Assembly (NCBI RefSeq): GCF_003315135.1
Contig: NZ_QNRK01000051.1
Span: 1-45,409 of the forward strand
Reading direction: 5' to 3'
Source of the DNA: Roseiarcus fermentans
Lineage (GTDB): Bacteria; Pseudomonadota; Alphaproteobacteria; Rhizobiales; Beijerinckiaceae
DNA: 45,409 nt
Of this stretch, positions 24,706-33,218 are shown one piece after another. The notes under the pieces were generated by a model. The model worked only from the letters and a program-made list of their open reading frames with translations. It was not told the DNA's origin and ran no database searches. The position numbers and the translations under genes are program-made. Position 1 is the stretch's first letter, and every line of letters begins with the position of its first letter.

Positions 24706-26247
24706 ATGCCGACGTCGGCGCCGCTCCTCGTCATGCGCGACATCGAGAAGCGCTTCCAGGGCGTGCACGCCCTCGCCAAGGCCTCGCTCGAGGTCCAGCC
24801 CGCCGAGATCATGGCGCTCGTCGGCCAGAACGGGGCCGGCAAGTCGACGCTGATCAAGGTGCTCACCGGCGCCTACGGCCGCGACGCCGGCTCGATCGAC
24901 TTCAGCGGCCGGCCGATCGCCTTCGCTTCGCCCCAGGAGGCGCAGCGGGGCGGCATCAGCACCATCTACCAGGAGATCAATCTCGTCCCGTTCCGCTCGG
25001 TCACGGAGAACATCTTTCTCGGCCGCGAGCGCCGGCGTTTCGGCCTCCTCGACTGGAGCCGGATGAACGCCGAGGCCGCCGATCTGCTGCGGCGATTCGA
25101 CATCGCCATCGACGTTCGCCGGCCATTGATGGATTATTCGACCGCCATCCAGCAGATGGTCGCGATCGCGCGCGCGGTATCGTTCAAGGCGCAACTCGTG
25201 ATCATGGACGAGCCCACCTCTTCGCTCGACGAGCGCGAGGTAGAGGTTCTGTTCGACGTCATGCGGCGTCTGAGAGCCGAAGGCGTCGCAGTCGTTTTCA
25301 TCACCCACCGCCTCGACGAACTCTACCAGGTTTGCGACCGGGTGACCGTGATGCGCGACGGTCGCACGATCGCGACGCGCCCTATGGCCGAGGTCGACAA
25401 GCTGCATCTGATCGCCGCCATGCTCGGGCGCGACGTCGAGGCGGTGCGCGGCCACGCGACCGGCTTCACCGCCGCAGCCGGCCCCGCGGGCGACGAAGTG
25501 CTGTCGGCCGAGGGCCTCAGGATCGGGCGGCGCGTGCGCGACTCGCGCCTCGACGTGCGAGCGGGCCAGATCGTCGGCCTCGCGGGCCTGCTCGGATCAG
25601 GCCGGACCGAGACGGCGCGCGCGATCTTCGGCGCCGATCCGCCCGACGCGGGCTCGATCCGGCTGATGGGCAAGGCGATCACGCCGCGCGAGCCCGCCGA
25701 CGCGATCGCCATGGGCGTCGGCTATTGCAGCGAGGACCGCAAGGCGGACGGCATCGTGCCGGACATGTCGGTGCGCGAGAACCTGACGCTGGCGATCCTG
25801 CCGCGACTCGTCGCTATGGGGGTGGTCGACGAGGGCCGCCAGCGCGCGATCGTGGAAAAATTCATGAAGCGCCTCGCCATCAAGGCGTCGGGCCCCGAGC
25901 AGAAGATCCGTGAGCTCAGCGGCGGCAACCAGCAGAAGGTCTTGCTCGCCCGCTGGTTGTGCGCCGATCCGAAGCTCCTGATCCTCGACGAGCCGACCCG
26001 CGGCATCGACGTCGGCGCCAAGGCCGAGATCCAGTCCCTGATCCGCGAACTCGCCGACCAGGGCCTCGGCGTGCTGATGATCTCGTCGGAGCTCGAGGAG
26101 ATCGTCGAGGGCGCCGACCGGGTGTTCGTGCTGAGCGACGGCCGGACGGTCGCGGACCTGCCGCACGCGCAAGCCTCCGCGCGCGCCATCATGGCGGCGA
26201 TGGCGCACGAGGACGCCGCCGCGACCGGGGAGGTCGCCCGTGGCTGA
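24706..26247 (+). CDS. sugar ABC transporter ATP-binding protein (two NBDs), YtfR-like
   Basis: A 513-residue protein with two fused ABC domains, as in RbsA/MglA/YtfR. NBD1 has Walker A GQNGAGKSTLIKVLTG, LMDYSTAIQQMVAIARAVSF (a degenerate signature) and Walker B LVIMDEPTSSLD. NBD2 has a degenerate Walker A (GLLGSGRTETARAIFG), the signature LSGGNQQKVLLARWL and LILDEPTRGIDVGAK. Such asymmetry is normal for this class. It drives import through the two permeases that follow. The start is ATG 24706 (MPTSAPLLVM); the frame is open far upstream but without homology. The end overlaps the next gene by 8 bp. Confidence 0.93.
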   Translation: MPTSAPLLVMRDIEKRFQGVHALAKASLEVQPAEIMALVGQNGAGKSTLIKVLTGAYGRDAGSIDFSGRPIAFASPQEAQRGGISTIYQEINLVPFRSVTENIFLGRERRRFGLLDWSRMNAEAADLLRRFDIAIDVRRPLMDYSTAIQQMVAIARAVSFKAQLVIMDEPTSSLDEREVEVLFDVMRRLRAEGVAVVFITHRLDELYQVCDRVTVMRDGRTIATRPMAEVDKLHLIAAMLGRDVEAVRGHATGFTAAAGPAGDEVLSAEGLRIGRRVRDSRLDVRAGQIVGLAGLLGSGRTETARAIFGADPPDAGSIRLMGKAITPREPADAIAMGVGYCSEDRKADGIVPDMSVRENLTLAILPRLVAMGVVDEGRQRAIVEKFMKRLAIKASGPEQKIRELSGGNQQKVLLARWLCADPKLLILDEPTRGIDVGAKAEIQSLIRELADQGLGVLMISSELEEIVEGADRVFVLSDGRTVADLPHAQASARAIMAAMAHEDAAATGEVARG

Positions 26248-27232
26248 CGCGCCGAGCCTGACCCGCGGGCGCGCCGGGCCCGACGTCGCCGCTTTTTTCC
26301 GCCGCTACGCCGCGCTGGCCGCGCTGATCGTGCTGCTGGCGTTCAATTTCGCGGTGACGCCGCATTTCGTCAGCCTCCAGACCCTCAACGTCAACCTGAC
26401 CCAGGTGGCGACCATCGTCATCGTCTCGGTCGGCATGACGCTGGTGATCGCGACCGGCGGCATCGACCTGTCGGTCGGGTCGCTGATGGCGATCGCCGGG
26501 GCGCTCGCGCCGCTTATTTTCCTCAGCCCGTTCGGCGTCGCCCATCCCGCGCTCGGCGACCTCCTCGCCTTCGTCCTGCCCGTCGCCGTCGTCGGCCTGC
26601 TCGGGGCGTTCAACGGCTGGTTCATCACCCGCTTCCAGGTCCAGCCGATCGTCGGCACGCTGGTGATGTTCATCGCCGGCCGCGGCATCGGCCAGGTGCT
26701 GACCAACGGCAATTTGCAGGTGTTCCACAACCCGACGTTCCAGTTCATCGGGCTCGGCCGGGTGCTCGGCGTGCCGTTCCAGGTGATCGTCATGCTGGTC
26801 ATCGTCGGGCTCGCCGCCTGGACGGTGCGGCGCACCCTGTTCGGCCGCCACATTCTCGCGGTCGGCGGCAACGAGCGGGCGGCGCGCCTCGCCGGCGTTC
26901 CGGTCGCCCGGGTCAAGCGCTGGGTCTACGCGATCAGCGGCCTGTGCGCCGGACTCGCGGGGCTGGTGGTCGTGTCGATCAATTCGTCGAGCGACGCCAA
27001 TCTGGTCGGTCTCGGCATGGAGCTCGACGCCATCGCCGCGGTCGCGGTCGGCGGCACGCCGTTCACCGGCGGCCAGGCGAGCGTGATCGGAACGCTGATC
27101 GGGGCGCTCCTGATCCAGCTCCTGCGCTACACCCTGCTCGCCAACGGCGTGCCGGACGCAGCCGCGCTGGTCGTCAAGGGCGTGATCATCGCCGGCGCGG
27201 TCTGGTCGCAGCAACGGGGGCGAACGGCATGA
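26240..27232 (+). CDS. sugar ABC transporter permease, YtfT-like
   Basis: A 330-residue inner-membrane permease of the RbsC/AraH (BPD_transp_2) family with eight to ten hydrophobic helices. The family signature ATGGIDLSVGSLMAIAG is near residue 72. Towards the end it has GGNERAARLAGVPVARVKRW and GGTPFTGGQASVIGTLIGAL. Translation starts at GTG overlapping the ATPase stop by 8 bp, so the two are coupled. It pairs with the next permease as a heterodimer, as in the galactofuranose (YtfT-YjfF) systems; RbsC-type importers use one permease as a homodimer. Confidence 0.92.
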   Translation: MADAPSLTRGRAGPDVAAFFRRYAALAALIVLLAFNFAVTPHFVSLQTLNVNLTQVATIVIVSVGMTLVIATGGIDLSVGSLMAIAGALAPLIFLSPFGVAHPALGDLLAFVLPVAVVGLLGAFNGWFITRFQVQPIVGTLVMFIAGRGIGQVLTNGNLQVFHNPTFQFIGLGRVLGVPFQVIVMLVIVGLAAWTVRRTLFGRHILAVGGNERAARLAGVPVARVKRWVYAISGLCAGLAGLVVVSINSSSDANLVGLGMELDAIAAVAVGGTPFTGGQASVIGTLIGALLIQLLRYTLLANGVPDAAALVVKGVIIAGAVWSQQRGRTA

Positions 27233-28227
27233 GCCTCGAGTCCGCAGTCCCCGCCGGACCGGCGCGTCCCGGCGCCATCGCCTGGGCGGCGCAGCAGCGG
27301 GTGCTGATCGCGCTCGCGGCGCTGATCGCCTTCGGCGCGCTGCGCTACGATCACTTCCTCGGCGCCTACAACGTGCTTTCGGTGTTGCGCTACAATTCCA
27401 TGTTCGCGCTGACCAGCCTCGGCATGGCCTTCGTCATCATGACGGCCGGCATCGACCTGTCGGTCGGCACGACGGCCGCCTGCGCGAGCGTGGTGTCGGC
27501 GCTGCTGTCGTCCTACGGCCTGGTTCCGGGGCTCCTCGGCGGCCTCGGAGTCGGCGTTGCGGTCGGCGCGATCAACGGCTTCATGGTGACGCGGATGCGT
27601 ATCCTGCCGTTCATCGCCACGCTCGCCGGCATGCTGATGGCGAGCGGGACGGGCCTTCTGCTGGCGCACAACCAGTCGGTCTCGGTCTCCTACGACACCG
27701 CCTTCATCTGGCTCGGGCAGGGCGACGTTCTGGGCTTTCCCGTCCCGGCCTGGATCGCGCTCGCGGCCTATGTCTACGGCTCGGTCGTGCTCAACTTCAC
27801 CAGTTTCGGCCGCTACGTGCTCGCGGTCGGCGGCGGCGAGGACGCCTCGCGGCTGATGGGCCTCCCGGTCGACCGGGTGGTGTTCTGGACCTATGTCCAG
27901 TCTGGCGTGTTCGCCGGCCTCGCGGGCGTCATCCTGGCCGCGCAGTTCGGCGCCGGCCAGCCGGCGGAGGGCGTCGGCTGGGAATTGTTCTCGATCGCCG
28001 CGGTCGTGGTCGGGGGCACGCTGCTCACCGGCGGCGTCGGCTCGGTCGCCACGACCCTCGCCGGCGTGCTGCTGCTCGGCCTGATCTTCAACGTGCTCAA
28101 TTTCGAGAACGGCCTCGGCTGGATCAGCCTCAGCGCCTACTGGCAGTCGGTGGTGCGCGGCGTGTTTCTGATGGCGGTGGTGATGGCGGGCTCCGGCGCC
28201 GCGCGGCGGGCGCTCCGGACGGCGTGA
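27229..28227 (+). CDS. sugar ABC transporter permease, YjfF-like
   Basis: A 332-residue second permease of the RbsC family, with TAGIDLSVGTTAACASVVSA near residue 77, GGGEDASRLMGLPVDRVVFW and GGTLLTGGVGSVATTLAGVL. Having two non-identical permeases after a YtfQ/YtfR-like pair reproduces the ytfQ-ytfR-ytfT-yjfF order of the galactofuranose importer, so a furanose-type sugar is a reasonable guess. Its ATG overlaps the preceding stop (ATGA). The repeated MITE-like element begins 36 bp after its stop. Confidence 0.92.
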   Translation: MSLESAVPAGPARPGAIAWAAQQRVLIALAALIAFGALRYDHFLGAYNVLSVLRYNSMFALTSLGMAFVIMTAGIDLSVGTTAACASVVSALLSSYGLVPGLLGGLGVGVAVGAINGFMVTRMRILPFIATLAGMLMASGTGLLLAHNQSVSVSYDTAFIWLGQGDVLGFPVPAWIALAAYVYGSVVLNFTSFGRYVLAVGGGEDASRLMGLPVDRVVFWTYVQSGVFAGLAGVILAAQFGAGQPAEGVGWELFSIAAVVVGGTLLTGGVGSVATTLAGVLLLGLIFNVLNFENGLGWISLSAYWQSVVRGVFLMAVVMAGSGAARRALRTA

Positions 28228-28262
28228 GGCGAGACCGCGCGAGCCTGGCGCCGCAGGAGGCG

Positions 28263-28491
28263 TTTCAAGGGCTTGGGCGCCCAAACCTGTCACTTTGTAA
28301 CTCCCAACCTCGTCATTGCGAGGAGCAAAGCGACGAAGCAATCCCTGCCGCCGCTTGCTTCCTGCGGAAAAAATCGCTCCGTCTTCCGCTCGCAACGAAG
28401 GGCGGCGCGACGACCAGAGGGCGCGACAGCGGCCCAGCGGCCCTGGATCGCTTCGCTTCGCTCGCGATGACGGCGCTGTTCGCTGCCGGCT
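28263..28491 (+). repeat. MITE-like element, copy B
   Basis: This is the inverse of copy A at 17079-17307, including the shared outer flank TTGGGCGCCCAAACCTGTCA. Internal CGTCATTGCGAG and CTCGCGATGACG face each other. The right-hand terminal repeat present in copy A is lost here (TAGGGAGGG instead of TTGGGAGTT). Confidence 0.85.
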
Positions 28492-29383
28492 AGGGAGGGA
28501 GTCGCACTCCCTCTCCTCTTCGGCGCAGGCTGAGCGGGCGCCGAACCAAGGCGGCGCCAAATCAGGACAAGCGCCGGCGGCTCCCGTTTTGTGGTTTTTC
28601 AAGAGGTTGCGCGCGAATTGAGTTCCGGTCGCGTCTCCCGAGGCGGTTGCGCGCGCGGAACCGGCGGGCGCGCCCCCGGAGGGGCGGCGTCCCGCCGCCC
28701 GGGCGCCCGCCCGTTGCGCCTCGCGGCGATTCGCGCCTGGCGGAGCCGCCGCCCGGCAAGCCGCTTCCAACGCCGTTCCGCCGTCTTCCGAGCGACGAGA
28801 CGCAACCGGGGCGGATTTCCGGGCAACAGGACAATCCGTCATGGCCTGGCTTGTCCGGTCCAGCCCGGCCATGACGCCCGAGCGCGGCCGCCCGGCAACG
28901 TGCCCCTGGTACGGCGAGACGAGGATGGCGGCGAAGGGCATGCGGGCGCGGTCTCGGGTCGAATGGAAACATCGTAGCCGTGATTCTGATTTTTGCAACA
29001 CAATGTAGATATATTTCACCCAGAGTGAAATCCTGGCGCGGTGGCGAGCTTGCGGACGCCGCCGCGAACGGCGCACGTGCATCGGTAAGCAGCCATTGCC
29101 GATACCTGTGGCATCCGCCAGAAGCGCGCGTCCATCGACGCTCAAATTTGTGGGTGGCGGCTTGCCTTGTCTGGAATGGGCGCTGCCGTCCGGGCATGGG
29201 CGGCGGTTGGTGTCCATCATGACGAACCGTCGGAACACGTCCCTCGACCTCCCGAGCCTGAGCGAGCGGGCGCGTCCGATGGGGATCGAGGCTTCCACAC
29301 CAGGCGAGTCGTTTTTCGGCGGGCAGCCAACTCAGGGTTTTTCGCCGCAATCCGCCTGGAGCGGGCGTTCCCGGTCAGACCGC
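28492..29383. other. long non-coding stretch between the sugar operon and tetR
   Basis: About 890 bp with no gene I can support. It contains an inverted repeat GTCATGGCC...GGCCATGAC near 28838-28875. There is also an AT-rich island at 28980-29035 with the palindrome TTTCAC-N5-GTGAAA (29014-29030) that looks like a protein-binding site or an orphaned promoter. The reading frames are Arg/Pro-rich and uninformative. It may be a degraded region. Confidence 0.5.
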
Positions 29384-30040
29384 TCAGGCGTAAGGCGTAC
29401 CCGCCATTGCGGCCTTCAGACCGACGGAACCCTTATCGACAATGGCGAGCAAGACGGCTTTCGCCTCCTCTGCATCTCGCCTCAGTCGAAAGGTCTGGTG
29501 AGCCAGGATGAAGGCCGAGGTCCACGTCGCCAGGAGGAGACCGGCCGCCAGACGGGCGTCAGGATCGCCGGGATCACGCCCAACGCTTTCGGAAAGCGCC
29601 GCCGTCACGACTTGCGCGATCTCGTCCCGTATCGCCCGGGCGCGAGCCTTGAGGGTTTCGCTGCCTTCGACCGTCCGCACGAAGTCCAGGCTGCCATCGG
29701 AGAATTGAACGAAAGGCGCCTGCTCCGCGACGAGACGGTGGCCGAGTCGGCGCAGGGTCTCGATCGGCGAGACGCCGGGATCACGCCGTCGCAAGGTTTC
29801 TTGCAGGATTTCGCGACCCTCCTCATCGCGATCGAAGAACATGTCCTCCTTGCGGGCGAAATGATTGAACACCGTCATCCGTCCGACGTCGGCGGCCTCC
29901 GCGATCTCATCCACCGTTACGTGGTCGAAGCCTCGCTCCCGGAAAAGGCGGTCGGCGGCCAGCGAGATCGCGCGCCGCGTCGCGAGGCGCTTCCGGGATC
30001 GGCGGTCGGATGGCTCTGGCATGGCGCCATCCATTAGCAT
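29384..30040 (-). CDS. TetR-family transcriptional repressor
   Basis: A 218-residue regulator with the TetR HTH: KRLATRRAISLAADRLFRER, then GFDHVTVDEIAEAADVGRMT and VFNHFARKEDMF. The C-terminal ligand domain is mainly helical with no obvious metal or catechol motif. It diverges from an oxidoreductase-SDR-MFS operon, and two related palindromes lie between them, so it most likely represses that operon and itself. The start is uncertain among M at 30040, 30034 and 30022. I use 30040 (MLMDGAMPEPSDRRS) because a longer frame would run into the operator at 30047-30057. Confidence 0.88.
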   Translation of the reverse strand: MLMDGAMPEPSDRRSRKRLATRRAISLAADRLFRERGFDHVTVDEIAEAADVGRMTVFNHFARKEDMFFDRDEEGREILQETLRRRDPGVSPIETLRRLGHRLVAEQAPFVQFSDGSLDFVRTVEGSETLKARARAIRDEIAQVVTAALSESVGRDPGDPDARLAAGLLLATWTSAFILAHQTFRLRRDAEEAKAVLLAIVDKGSVGLKAAMAGTPYA

Positions 30041-30046
30041 TTCTTC

Positions 30047-30057
30047 GTACTCAGTAC
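30047..30057. promoter_or_regulatory. palindromic operator candidate next to tetR
   Basis: GTACTCAGTAC is a perfect 5-bp inverted repeat around one base. It shares the GTAC ends with the longer palindrome at 30104-30124, suggesting one regulator binds both. Confidence 0.45.
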
Positions 30058-30103
30058 AGTTTTTCGTTGACGGAGCCCCTCCGGGCGCATAGTTGTGTAT
30101 CCA

Positions 30104-30124
30104 GTACATGATAGTATCAGGTAC
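30104..30124. promoter_or_regulatory. TetR operator candidate
   Basis: GTACATGATA-G-TATCAGGTAC is a 21-bp palindrome (9 of 10 positions match), flanked by ATCC and GGAT that extend the symmetry. TTGTGT and TATCAG, 16 bp apart, could form the downstream promoter. The operator would overlap its spacer and -10. Confidence 0.65.
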
Positions 30125-30165
30125 GGATTTGAATTTTCCTCCAGAGAGGGACCTGACGAGAGGCC

Positions 30166-31092
30166 ATGAAAGCGGTTCAGTTCAGCGAATATGGAGGCCC
30201 GGAAGTCCTGCGCGTCGTCGAGGTCGATGCGCCGCATGCCGGCCCCGGCCAGGTGCGGATCGCGGTGCGGGCCGCCGGGGTCAACCCCTCGGACTGGAAA
30301 CGTCGGGCCGGACTCTACCGCGATTTCGAGGCGGTGACCTTTCCCTCCGGCATCGGCGTTGAAGCATCGGGCGTCGTGGACGAGGTCGGCCCGGGCGTTT
30401 CCGACGTCTCGATCGGCGCGGCCGTCTTCGGCTTCGGCGAAGATACGATGGCCAAATATGCGGTTCTTACGCACTGGGCTGTGAAGCCGGACGAGCTGTC
30501 GTTCGAGGTCGCCGCCGGGCTTCCGGTCATCGTCGACACAGCGACGCGCGCCCTTGACGAAGTGGGGGTGAAACCCGGTCAGACGCTTCTCGTCAGCGGC
30601 GCCGCAGGCGGAATCGGGTCGGCCGTTCTCCAGTTCGCTCGCCTGCGTGGAATACCCGTCATCGGCACGGCGAGCGTGGCGAAGCATGATTATCTGCGCG
30701 GGCTCGGCGCCATCCCGACGATCTACGGACCTGGACTGGCGGAGCGCGTGCGAGCGCTCGCGCCGGGGGGCGTGGACGCCGCCCTCGACCTCGCCGGTTC
30801 GGGGATCATCCCGGAATTGATCGAGATCGTCGGCGATCCCGCGCGCGTTCTCTCCGTCGCTGATTTCGCCGCCGAGCAATACGGCGCGAAGTTCTCCCGT
30901 GGGCCCCCAAACAATCCGGAGCGACTCTTGGACGATGTGGCTCGGCTTTGTTGCGAGGGCCTTTTCCGTTTGCGCGTCGACGAGACGTTTCCGCTCGAGC
31001 AAGTGGCGGCGGCGCAGGAACTGAGCGCCGCGGGCCACGTGACCGGCAAGCTCGTCATTTCCATCGCTCGGGGGACAAAGGCTCGAAAATGA
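30166..31092 (+). CDS. NADP-dependent quinone-type oxidoreductase (MDR superfamily)
   Basis: A 308-residue zinc-free medium-chain reductase. The catalytic domain is MKAVQFSEYGGPEVLRVVEV ...GVNPSDWKRRAGLY. The cofactor domain has LLVSGAAGGIGSAVLQFARL (a variant of the AxxGGxG Rossmann motif). No zinc-ligand cysteine/histidine set is present, as in quinone reductase/zeta-crystallin types. It is the first gene of a TetR-controlled operon with a short-chain dehydrogenase and an efflux pump, so it may detoxify a reactive quinone or enone. AGAGAGG about ten bases before the ATG supports the start. The stop overlaps the SDR start (ATGA). Confidence 0.88.
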   Translation: MKAVQFSEYGGPEVLRVVEVDAPHAGPGQVRIAVRAAGVNPSDWKRRAGLYRDFEAVTFPSGIGVEASGVVDEVGPGVSDVSIGAAVFGFGEDTMAKYAVLTHWAVKPDELSFEVAAGLPVIVDTATRALDEVGVKPGQTLLVSGAAGGIGSAVLQFARLRGIPVIGTASVAKHDYLRGLGAIPTIYGPGLAERVRALAPGGVDAALDLAGSGIIPELIEIVGDPARVLSVADFAAEQYGAKFSRGPPNNPERLLDDVARLCCEGLFRLRVDETFPLEQVAAAQELSAAGHVTGKLVISIARGTKARK

Positions 31093-31826
31093 CAGTCAAT
31101 ATCGCGCTGATCACCGGCGCGAGCCGCCCGCTCGGCCTCGGATTCGCGGTCGCCCGCCAACTCGCCCAACAGGACTACCACGTCATCCTGACCGCGCGGG
31201 ACCTCCACCGGGCGGAAGAACGGGTCTTGGAACTTCGCCGCGCCGGCCTCACCGCCACCGCTCTGCGCCTCGATCTCGCTGATCGGACCAGTATCCGCGA
31301 AATTGCCGATCACCTCACCAGGACTGTCGACCACCTCGATGTGCTGGTGAACAACGCGAGTTCTATGCCCGACTTCCACGCCCGGTCGGCCCTCGACGTT
31401 GATTGCGATGCGCTCCACGCGGCCTTTGCGGTCAACGTGTTCGGATGCTGGGGACTCATCCAGGCTCTGCTGCCGCTGCTTCGGCGGGCTCCGGCAGCCC
31501 GTATCGTCAACGTCTCGAGCGCCGCGGCGCAGCAGATCGGAAAGCGCGGCGACGGCCTTCTGTTCTCGCCAGCCTACTCGCTCGCCAAGCACACCCTCAA
31601 CGCCCTGACCGCCACCCTCGCCGTCGCGCTGGCCGACACGCCGATCCTGATCAACGCCGTCGACCCAGGACGAGTCGCCAGCCATCCCGAACGGGGTGAC
31701 GACGCCGCCGATCGTTCCCCCGCCGAAGCCGCTGAGGGCGTCGTCTGGGCTGCAACCCTAGAATCCGGCGGCCCCTCCGGCGGCCTCTTTTTTGACAGGG
31801 AGCGCGTGAGTGCAGCCGAACCATGA
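31089..31826 (+). CDS. short-chain dehydrogenase/reductase
   Basis: A 245-residue SDR. The cofactor motif is TGASRPLGLGFAVARQLAQQ (TGxxxGxG form), followed by DLAD, LDVLVNNAS, and the active-site serines in IVNVSSAAA. The catalytic pair is Y-S-L-A-K in SPAYSLAKHTLNALTATLAV. Length is normal for classical SDRs. Both ends overlap neighbours by four bases, so the three operon genes are translationally coupled. The substrate is unknown; carbonyl reduction alongside the preceding reductase is inference. Confidence 0.9.
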   Translation: MTVNIALITGASRPLGLGFAVARQLAQQDYHVILTARDLHRAEERVLELRRAGLTATALRLDLADRTSIREIADHLTRTVDHLDVLVNNASSMPDFHARSALDVDCDALHAAFAVNVFGCWGLIQALLPLLRRAPAARIVNVSSAAAQQIGKRGDGLLFSPAYSLAKHTLNALTATLAVALADTPILINAVDPGRVASHPERGDDAADRSPAEAAEGVVWAATLESGGPSGGLFFDRERVSAAEP

Positions 31827-33019
31827 ACAGACCGCTTGTCCTTATCTACGCAACGATTTGCCTCGACGCCGTAGGGCTGGGCGTCATCTTCCCTATTCTT
31901 CCGCGGCTGCTCGAGGAGGTGACGCACGCCCGGAATATCGCGCCTGCGATCGGGATCATGACCGCGCTCTATGCGGTCATGCAGTTCATATTCGCGCCCG
32001 TGCTCGGCTCGTTGAGCGACTCCCTCGGCCGGCGTCCCGTTTTGCTCATTTCGCTCGCGGGCGCGGCGGTCAATTATGTCGTCATGGCGTTCGCGCCGCA
32101 GCTTTGGATGCTGCTCCTCGGACGCGCCGTCGCCGGCCTCACCAGCGCCAACGTCTCTGTGGCGACTGCCTACATCACCGATATTTCGCAGGAGGACCAG
32201 CGCGCCGGGCGCTTCGGCCTGTCCAACGCCATGTTCGGAATCGGCTTCGTCATCGGGCCGGTACTCGGCGGAATCCTCGGCGACGCCTGGCTGCGACTCC
32301 CTTTCATCGCCGCCGCCGGGCTGAACGCAGCCAACCTCTTGTTGGCCTTTTTCATCCTGCCGGAGTCTCGCGTTCCGGCCCGCCAGATGATCGATCTGGC
32401 GGGGCTCAACCCGCTTCGGCCGCTGCTTTGGGCTGTCTCGATGAAGAATATATTACCGATCGTATGCATGTTTTTTATCTTGAGCGGCGCCGGCGAGGCC
32501 TATGCGGTCTGCTGGGCGCTGTGGGGTTCCGACGCCTTCCAGTGGAATGGCCTCTGGATCGGCCTCTCGCTCGGCGCGTTCGGGGTCTGCCAAACGCTCG
32601 TGCAAGCGTTCCTGCCCGGCCCGGCGACCAAACTGTTTGGCGACCGTGGGGCGGTTCTCGTCGGGATCGTCTGCTCCTGCATCGCTCTTGTCGTCATGGC
32701 TTTCGCCAACCAGGGCTGGATCGTCTTCGCCATCATGCCGATCTTCGCGCTCGCGGGCATTGGCGCGCCGGCGCTTCAGGCCCTGGCCACCCGGCAGGTC
32801 GACGCCACCCGCCAGGGTCAGTTCCAAGGCGTGCTGGCGTCGGCGGTAAGCCTGGCGTCCATTGTGGCGCCGCTCGCTTTCTCGACGTTCTATGGTGTCG
32901 TCCAGAAGGCGTGGCCCGGAGCCATCTGGCTCTCGGTGGTCGCCATCTATGCCGTTGCGGTCCCGCTGATCTTCGTCGGCGACCATTCCGCGCCTGGCAC
33001 ACGGCCCGGGAGCGTGTAA
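31823..33019 (+). CDS. MFS efflux transporter, TetA/Bcr-like
   Basis: A 398-residue inner-membrane pump with about twelve helices. The N-terminal half shows PILPRLLEEV and motif A between helices 2 and 3 as GSLSDSLGRRPVLLISLAGA, and GRAVAGLTSANVSVATAYIT. The second half has GDRGAVLVGIVCSCIALVVM. This is the DHA1/TetA-type drug:H+ antiporter pattern; MFS proteins divergent from TetR are usually drug or metabolite exporters. The ATG overlaps the SDR stop. It may export the compound that relieves TetR or a product of the two reductases. Calling it tetracycline resistance would go beyond the evidence. Confidence 0.88.
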   Translation: MNRPLVLIYATICLDAVGLGVIFPILPRLLEEVTHARNIAPAIGIMTALYAVMQFIFAPVLGSLSDSLGRRPVLLISLAGAAVNYVVMAFAPQLWMLLLGRAVAGLTSANVSVATAYITDISQEDQRAGRFGLSNAMFGIGFVIGPVLGGILGDAWLRLPFIAAAGLNAANLLLAFFILPESRVPARQMIDLAGLNPLRPLLWAVSMKNILPIVCMFFILSGAGEAYAVCWALWGSDAFQWNGLWIGLSLGAFGVCQTLVQAFLPGPATKLFGDRGAVLVGIVCSCIALVVMAFANQGWIVFAIMPIFALAGIGAPALQALATRQVDATRQGQFQGVLASAVSLASIVAPLAFSTFYGVVQKAWPGAIWLSVVAIYAVAVPLIFVGDHSAPGTRPGSV

Positions 33020-33218
33020 CGTGCGATCCCCAAACCTTTACGGGCCGGCGCAAGGGTTCTGGTTGAAACCGTCGAGAAGAAATCTCCGTAGCGGGACCGA
33101 CCGGCAACGGCGGCAAAGAGGCGCCTCTCTCGCGATCCTCGGACTGTCCGTCAAGTGGCGCTCCTCGCGCAGTCCGGCCATTCCAGCCGGTCGCCAGCTG
33201 ATTTCCGAACGACGAAAC

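Noticed and set aside
28562-29350. Long minus-strand frames between the sugar operon and tetR
   Set aside because: Arg/Pro/Gly-rich composition, no homology-like motifs and overlap of several frames with similar length indicate non-coding GC-rich DNA.
31823-33019. Calling the MFS gene tetracycline resistance (tetA)
   Set aside because: General TetA-like features are present, but many exporters share them and substrate cannot be read from sequence alone.
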